Positions 60,918-64,000 of a DNA stretch of 64,000 nucleotides are shown here, piece by piece. Made by a program: the position numbers and the translations under genes. The stretch covers positions 62,001-126,000 of the forward strand of contig NZ_JAJUWU010000017.1 in the NCBI RefSeq assembly GCF_021390325.1. The letters are read 5' to 3'. Numbering within the stretch: the stretch's first letter is position 1; every line of letters starts with the position of its first letter. The notes under the pieces are model-generated. The model worked only from the letters and a program-made list of their open reading frames with translations. It did not search any database and had not been told where the DNA came from. This stretch comes from Jiella avicenniae (GTDB lineage: Bacteria > Pseudomonadota > Alphaproteobacteria > Rhizobiales > Rhizobiaceae).

Positions 60918-61972
60918 AGCCCTTTCGCTATCAGGCACCCGGCTCGGTCGACGCCGCCGTGGAGGCGGTCGATCCCATGGGCATCGCCGGCCAAGGCGGG
61001 GCGTTCCTGGCGGGCGGCACCACGCTCATCGATCTGATGAAGCTGCATGTGGTGACGCCACCGAGCGTCACGGACGTGAAGAATCTCGGCCTCGATACGA
61101 TCGAGGAGAGCGGCGGCGAGGTGCGGATCGGCGCGCGCGTCACCATGGCGGAGGCTGCCGAGCATCCAATCTTCGTCGAACGAGCCCCGGCGCTGTCCGA
61201 TGCCCTCTGGAAGGCGGCGAGCCCACAGCTTCGCAATGTCGCGACGCTCGGTGGCAATGTGCTCCAGCGCACCCGCTGCCCGTATTTTCGCGACAATGTC
61301 AGCCCTTGCAACAAGCGCGATCCTGGCTCCGGTTGCGCGGCGATTGGCGGCATCAACCGGCTGCTGGCCGTTCTCGGCACCTCCGAAAACTGCATCGCCA
61401 CCTATGCCGGCGATTTCGCCAATGCGCTGATCCTGTTCGACGCGACGGTGGAAACCCAAAGGGCGGGCGAGGGACCACGTCAGATCCCCTTCGACGATCT
61501 CCACGTCCTGCCGGAAGATCATCCCGAGCGCGAGACCATGCTCGGCGACGACGAGCTGATCACCGGCTATCGCTTCGACCTGCCGGATTGGGCACGCCGC
61601 TCGGTCTATGTGAAGGCCCGCGACCGCGAGTCCTATGCCTTTGCGCTGGCTTCGGCCGCCGTGGCCCTCGATCTCGACGGCGACACGATCCGGGAGGCGC
61701 GCGTGGGACTCGGCGGTGTCGCGACCGTGCCCTGGCGAGCGCGCGAGGCGGAGGACTTCCTTCAAGGCAAGACGGTGAGCGAGGACACGGCGCTCGAAGC
61801 CGGGCGCATCGCCTTCGAAGGGGCCAAGGGCTACGAACACAACGCCTTCAAGATCCCGCTCGGGCGGCAGGTCGTCGCCAAGGCGATCCTCGACGCGGCG
61901 GGAATGGATATCTCCGGCGCGTCCGACAGCGGCGCCGGTGGGACATCCGCCACCAGTGAAGGAGCCAACTGA
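60914..61972 (+). CDS. paoB: Periplasmic aldehyde oxidoreductase, FAD subunit
   Basis: 352-residue PaoB/YagS-like flavoprotein. FLAGGTTLIDLMKL and LRNVATLGGNVLQRT bind FAD. An insertion with Cys122, Cys132 and Cys141 (RCPYFRDNVSPCNKRDPGSGC) and Cys160 matches the extra [4Fe-4S] cluster of E. coli PaoB. Carried by the Tat signal of the small subunit; it has none itself. Overlaps both neighbours by ATGA-type junctions. Confidence 0.92.
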   Translation: MKPFRYQAPGSVDAAVEAVDPMGIAGQGGAFLAGGTTLIDLMKLHVVTPPSVTDVKNLGLDTIEESGGEVRIGARVTMAEAAEHPIFVERAPALSDALWKAASPQLRNVATLGGNVLQRTRCPYFRDNVSPCNKRDPGSGCAAIGGINRLLAVLGTSENCIATYAGDFANALILFDATVETQRAGEGPRQIPFDDLHVLPEDHPERETMLGDDELITGYRFDLPDWARRSVYVKARDRESYAFALASAAVALDLDGDTIREARVGLGGVATVPWRAREAEDFLQGKTVSEDTALEAGRIAFEGAKGYEHNAFKIPLGRQVVAKAILDAAGMDISGASDSGAGGTSATSEGAN

Positions 61973-64000
61973 TGGCCGACGAAACCATGACATTCGACCA
62001 GACGCCGACCCAGGACGTCGAAACGCAGAACAAGGTGGCAAGCGCCGAACGCGCCGCGGAGAACGCCAATGTCGGCGCCGCGATCAGTCGCGTGGACGGG
62101 CCGCTGAAAGTGACCGGCCAGGCGCGTTATGCGGCGGATTTCTCCGTGCCGAACCCGCTTTATGCCCATCTCGTCATTTCGACCGTCGGCAAGGGGCGGA
62201 TCACCGGCATCGATGATGGTGCCGCGCGCCGGGTGAAGGGTCTGCGCGAAATCTACAGCCACGCCAACAAGCTCGACAACGGTTCGGCGCCCTTCTTCGC
62301 CGCCGGCGGTCAGGCGCAGCAGTCCTGGGAGCCTTTCGCCGAACCGGATGTGCGCTTTTACGGCGAGACGGTCGGTCTCGTCGTTGCCGAGACGATCCTC
62401 GGCGCGCGGGAAGCGGCGGCCGAACTCGTCTTCGAATACGAGTCGCAGGATCCTGCCGCCGTCTTCAGTGCATCGGGCGTCGAGCGCCAGGAGATGCCCG
62501 ACAAGTCCACGACCAAGGGCGATTTCGACAGCGCCTTCGAGGCCGCGCCCGTGAAGATCGACTCCGACTACGAGACGGCCCCGAACGTCCACAATGCCAT
62601 GGAGCTCTTCGCCACCACGGCTCACTGGGTCGGCGACAAGCTGACGGTCTACGTCCCGAGCCAGTGGGTGAAGGGTTTTCAGGTCGGGCTTGCCGAGGAG
62701 CTCGGCATCGACGAGGCCAATATCGAAGTCGTCTGCCCCTTCGTCGGCGGCGGCTTCGGCGGCAAGGGTTCGCTGTTCACCTGGGTTTCGCTGATCGCGG
62801 CCGCCTCGCGCGATCTCGGCCGTCCGGTGAAGCTCTACGTGACCCGCGAACAAGGCTTCACCACCGCCTCGTTCCGGGCCGAAACGCGGCAGAGCGTCCG
62901 CCTCGGCGCTGCGCAGGACGGCGTCTTCCAGGCACTCGAACATACCGGCGAGGAGCTGACCTCCAGGGCCGACAACTATTTCGTCAACGGCCAGGACGCG
63001 ACGATCCGCATGTATCAGGCGGATGCAATCCGCACGAAGCTGACGACCGTCCATGCCGATCGCCAGACGCCGGGCTTCATGCGAGCCCCGGCCGAAACGC
63101 CCTATTTCTTCGGGCTGGAATCGGCCGTGGACGAGATCGCCCGTGAGCTCGACATGGACCCGGTCGAACTCAGGATCAAGAACGACACCATGGTCGACCC
63201 CGTCGACGGCGTGCCCTACACCTCGCGGTCGCTGAAGGAGTGTTTCCGCCAGGGAGCCGAAGCCTTCGGCTGGTCGGACTACACGCCCGAGATCGGCTCG
63301 AAGAACGAGGGGGAATGGCTGATCGGCTGGGGTGTCGCGACGTCCACCTATCCGACGCAGATGTCGCCCTGCACGGTGCGGATCCATCTCGACGTGTCCG
63401 GCGAGGCGCGGCTGCAGGTGGCAAGCCACGATGTCGGGACGGGCGCCTATACGGTGCTCACCCAGGCGGTCGCCGACGAGCTCGGCATCCCGGTCGAAAA
63501 GGTGCGGGTCGAACTCGGCGACAGTCGTCTGCCACCCGGCACGATCGCCGGGGGCTCGATCTCGACCGCCTCCAACGTCTCGGCGATCATGATCGCCTGC
63601 GAGCGCATCCGCCAGCGCCTCGGCCTCGAGCGCGGCGGCGACAACGATCTGGCGGCGGCGTTCGAGAATTTCGGCCAGGGCGGGATCGAGGAGTATGCGG
63701 AGTGGAACCCGCCCGGTGCCAAGAAGAACGCGCCGAAAACGCTCTACAACGGCAAGGTCACGATCGTCGGCGGGCCGGAGGAAAGCTATACGGCCTTCGC
63801 CTTCGGCGCGATCTTTTCCGAGGTGAGGATCAACCGGTTCACCCATGAAATCCGCGTGCCGCGCATGACCGGGGCCTTCGCCGCCGGGCGGATCATGAAC
63901 GCCAAGACCGCCAAGAGCCAATATCTCGGCGGCATGGTCTGGGGCATCGGCCACGCGCTCCTCGAGGCGGCCGAGGTCGATCCGCGTACCGGCGCCTACA
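61972..64000 (+). CDS. paoC: Periplasmic aldehyde oxidoreductase, molybdenum subunit (partial)
   Basis: First 676 residues of a PaoC/YagR-like large subunit of about 730 residues; the C-terminus lies past the right edge. SRVDGPLKVTGQARYAAD is the xanthine oxidase family start; FVGGGFGGKG binds molybdopterin cytosine dinucleotide, and FMRAPAETPYFFGLESA and SHDVGTGAYTVLTQ are further cofactor contacts. The catalytic Glu near the end is not in view. No chaperone gene (paoD) is visible, though it may follow. Confidence 0.93.
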   Translation, partial: MADETMTFDQTPTQDVETQNKVASAERAAENANVGAAISRVDGPLKVTGQARYAADFSVPNPLYAHLVISTVGKGRITGIDDGAARRVKGLREIYSHANKLDNGSAPFFAAGGQAQQSWEPFAEPDVRFYGETVGLVVAETILGAREAAAELVFEYESQDPAAVFSASGVERQEMPDKSTTKGDFDSAFEAAPVKIDSDYETAPNVHNAMELFATTAHWVGDKLTVYVPSQWVKGFQVGLAEELGIDEANIEVVCPFVGGGFGGKGSLFTWVSLIAAASRDLGRPVKLYVTREQGFTTASFRAETRQSVRLGAAQDGVFQALEHTGEELTSRADNYFVNGQDATIRMYQADAIRTKLTTVHADRQTPGFMRAPAETPYFFGLESAVDEIARELDMDPVELRIKNDTMVDPVDGVPYTSRSLKECFRQGAEAFGWSDYTPEIGSKNEGEWLIGWGVATSTYPTQMSPCTVRIHLDVSGEARLQVASHDVGTGAYTVLTQAVADELGIPVEKVRVELGDSRLPPGTIAGGSISTASNVSAIMIACERIRQRLGLERGGDNDLAAAFENFGQGGIEEYAEWNPPGAKKNAPKTLYNGKVTIVGGPEESYTAFAFGAIFSEVRINRFTHEIRVPRMTGAFAAGRIMNAKTAKSQYLGGMVWGIGHALLEAAEVDPRTGAY

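Noticed and set aside
1-64000. CRISPR arrays, tRNA or rRNA genes, phage or plasmid replication genes
   Set aside because: No regularly spaced repeats, no cloverleaf-like segments in the few intergenic gaps and no recognisable replication or phage proteins were seen.

Overview
The window is GC-rich (by eye about two thirds G+C), tightly packed, and carries no rRNA, tRNA, phage or CRISPR that I can see. Codon use, E. coli-type periplasmic-binding-protein transporters in great number, PaoABC-type molybdoenzymes and a catabolic quinate/shikimate dehydrogenase suggest an alphaproteobacterium, most likely Hyphomicrobiales (Rhizobiales) or a relative of Rhodobacterales. The sequence alone does not fix the genus. 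The whole stretch reads as an accessory catabolic region: six solute-uptake systems, each beside a short enzyme pathway and usually its own TetR, LysR or GntR regulator.

Layout. 1-5.7 kb: the start of an RND efflux adaptor behind a SoxR-type promoter; a minus-strand operon of a Fe-S-type regulator, a group III truncated globin and murB, divergent from sodB; a flavin reductase, a DoxX protein and an IS3-like remnant. 5-12 kb: quinate/shikimate catabolism (TetR, dehydrogenase, TRAP DctPQM, QuiC). 12.3-22.6 kb: GntR and a fused FAD/Fe-S 2-hydroxyacid oxidase, divergent from an alanine/serine-glyoxylate aminotransferase followed by a second TRAP DctPQM, a crotonase-fold protein lacking both catalytic glutamates and a CaiB CoA-transferase. 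23.3-27.2 kb: a third TRAP DctPQM with an SMP-30 lactonase. 27.2-35.2 kb: LysR, a D-2-hydroxyacid dehydrogenase, an RraA/HMG-aldolase-like protein, a tripartite tricarboxylate transporter (TctCBA), an amidohydrolase and a second TctC; two operons here share a promoter sequence. 35.4-38.7 kb: a type I secretion ABC/HlyD pair. 38.7-39.5 kb: decayed DNA with an SMP-30 pseudogene and one copy of a short repeat.

40-60 kb is the most interesting part. A divergent CaiB gene, a complete branched-chain amino-acid-type ABC transporter with an SDR and a beta-hydroxyacid dehydrogenase, a metallo-beta-lactamase-fold hydrolase, an FCD-type GntR regulator and a Cys-less isochorismatase-like protein are followed by a second operon: a double-hotdog dehydratase, two overlapping CaiB genes, a mesaconyl-CoA hydratase-like protein, a CitE-like lyase, a TAXI-TRAP transporter and an AtuA-type protein split into two genes. 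An AATGCATT-type palindrome recurs in both main promoter regions and a related half-site lies just before the GntR gene, which ties the operons into one probable regulon. I read it as an undescribed pathway that takes up an organic acid, activates it by CoA transfer, dehydrates/hydrates it and cleaves it with a CitE-type lyase, similar in logic to itaconate or mesaconate/citramalate degradation but with a different set of parts. 60.2-64 kb: a Tat-exported PaoABC-type aldehyde oxidoreductase, cut by the right edge.

A recurring design feature is that most solute-binding-protein genes are separated from their membrane subunits by a spacer holding a strong stem-loop, which probably sets binding protein above permease expression.
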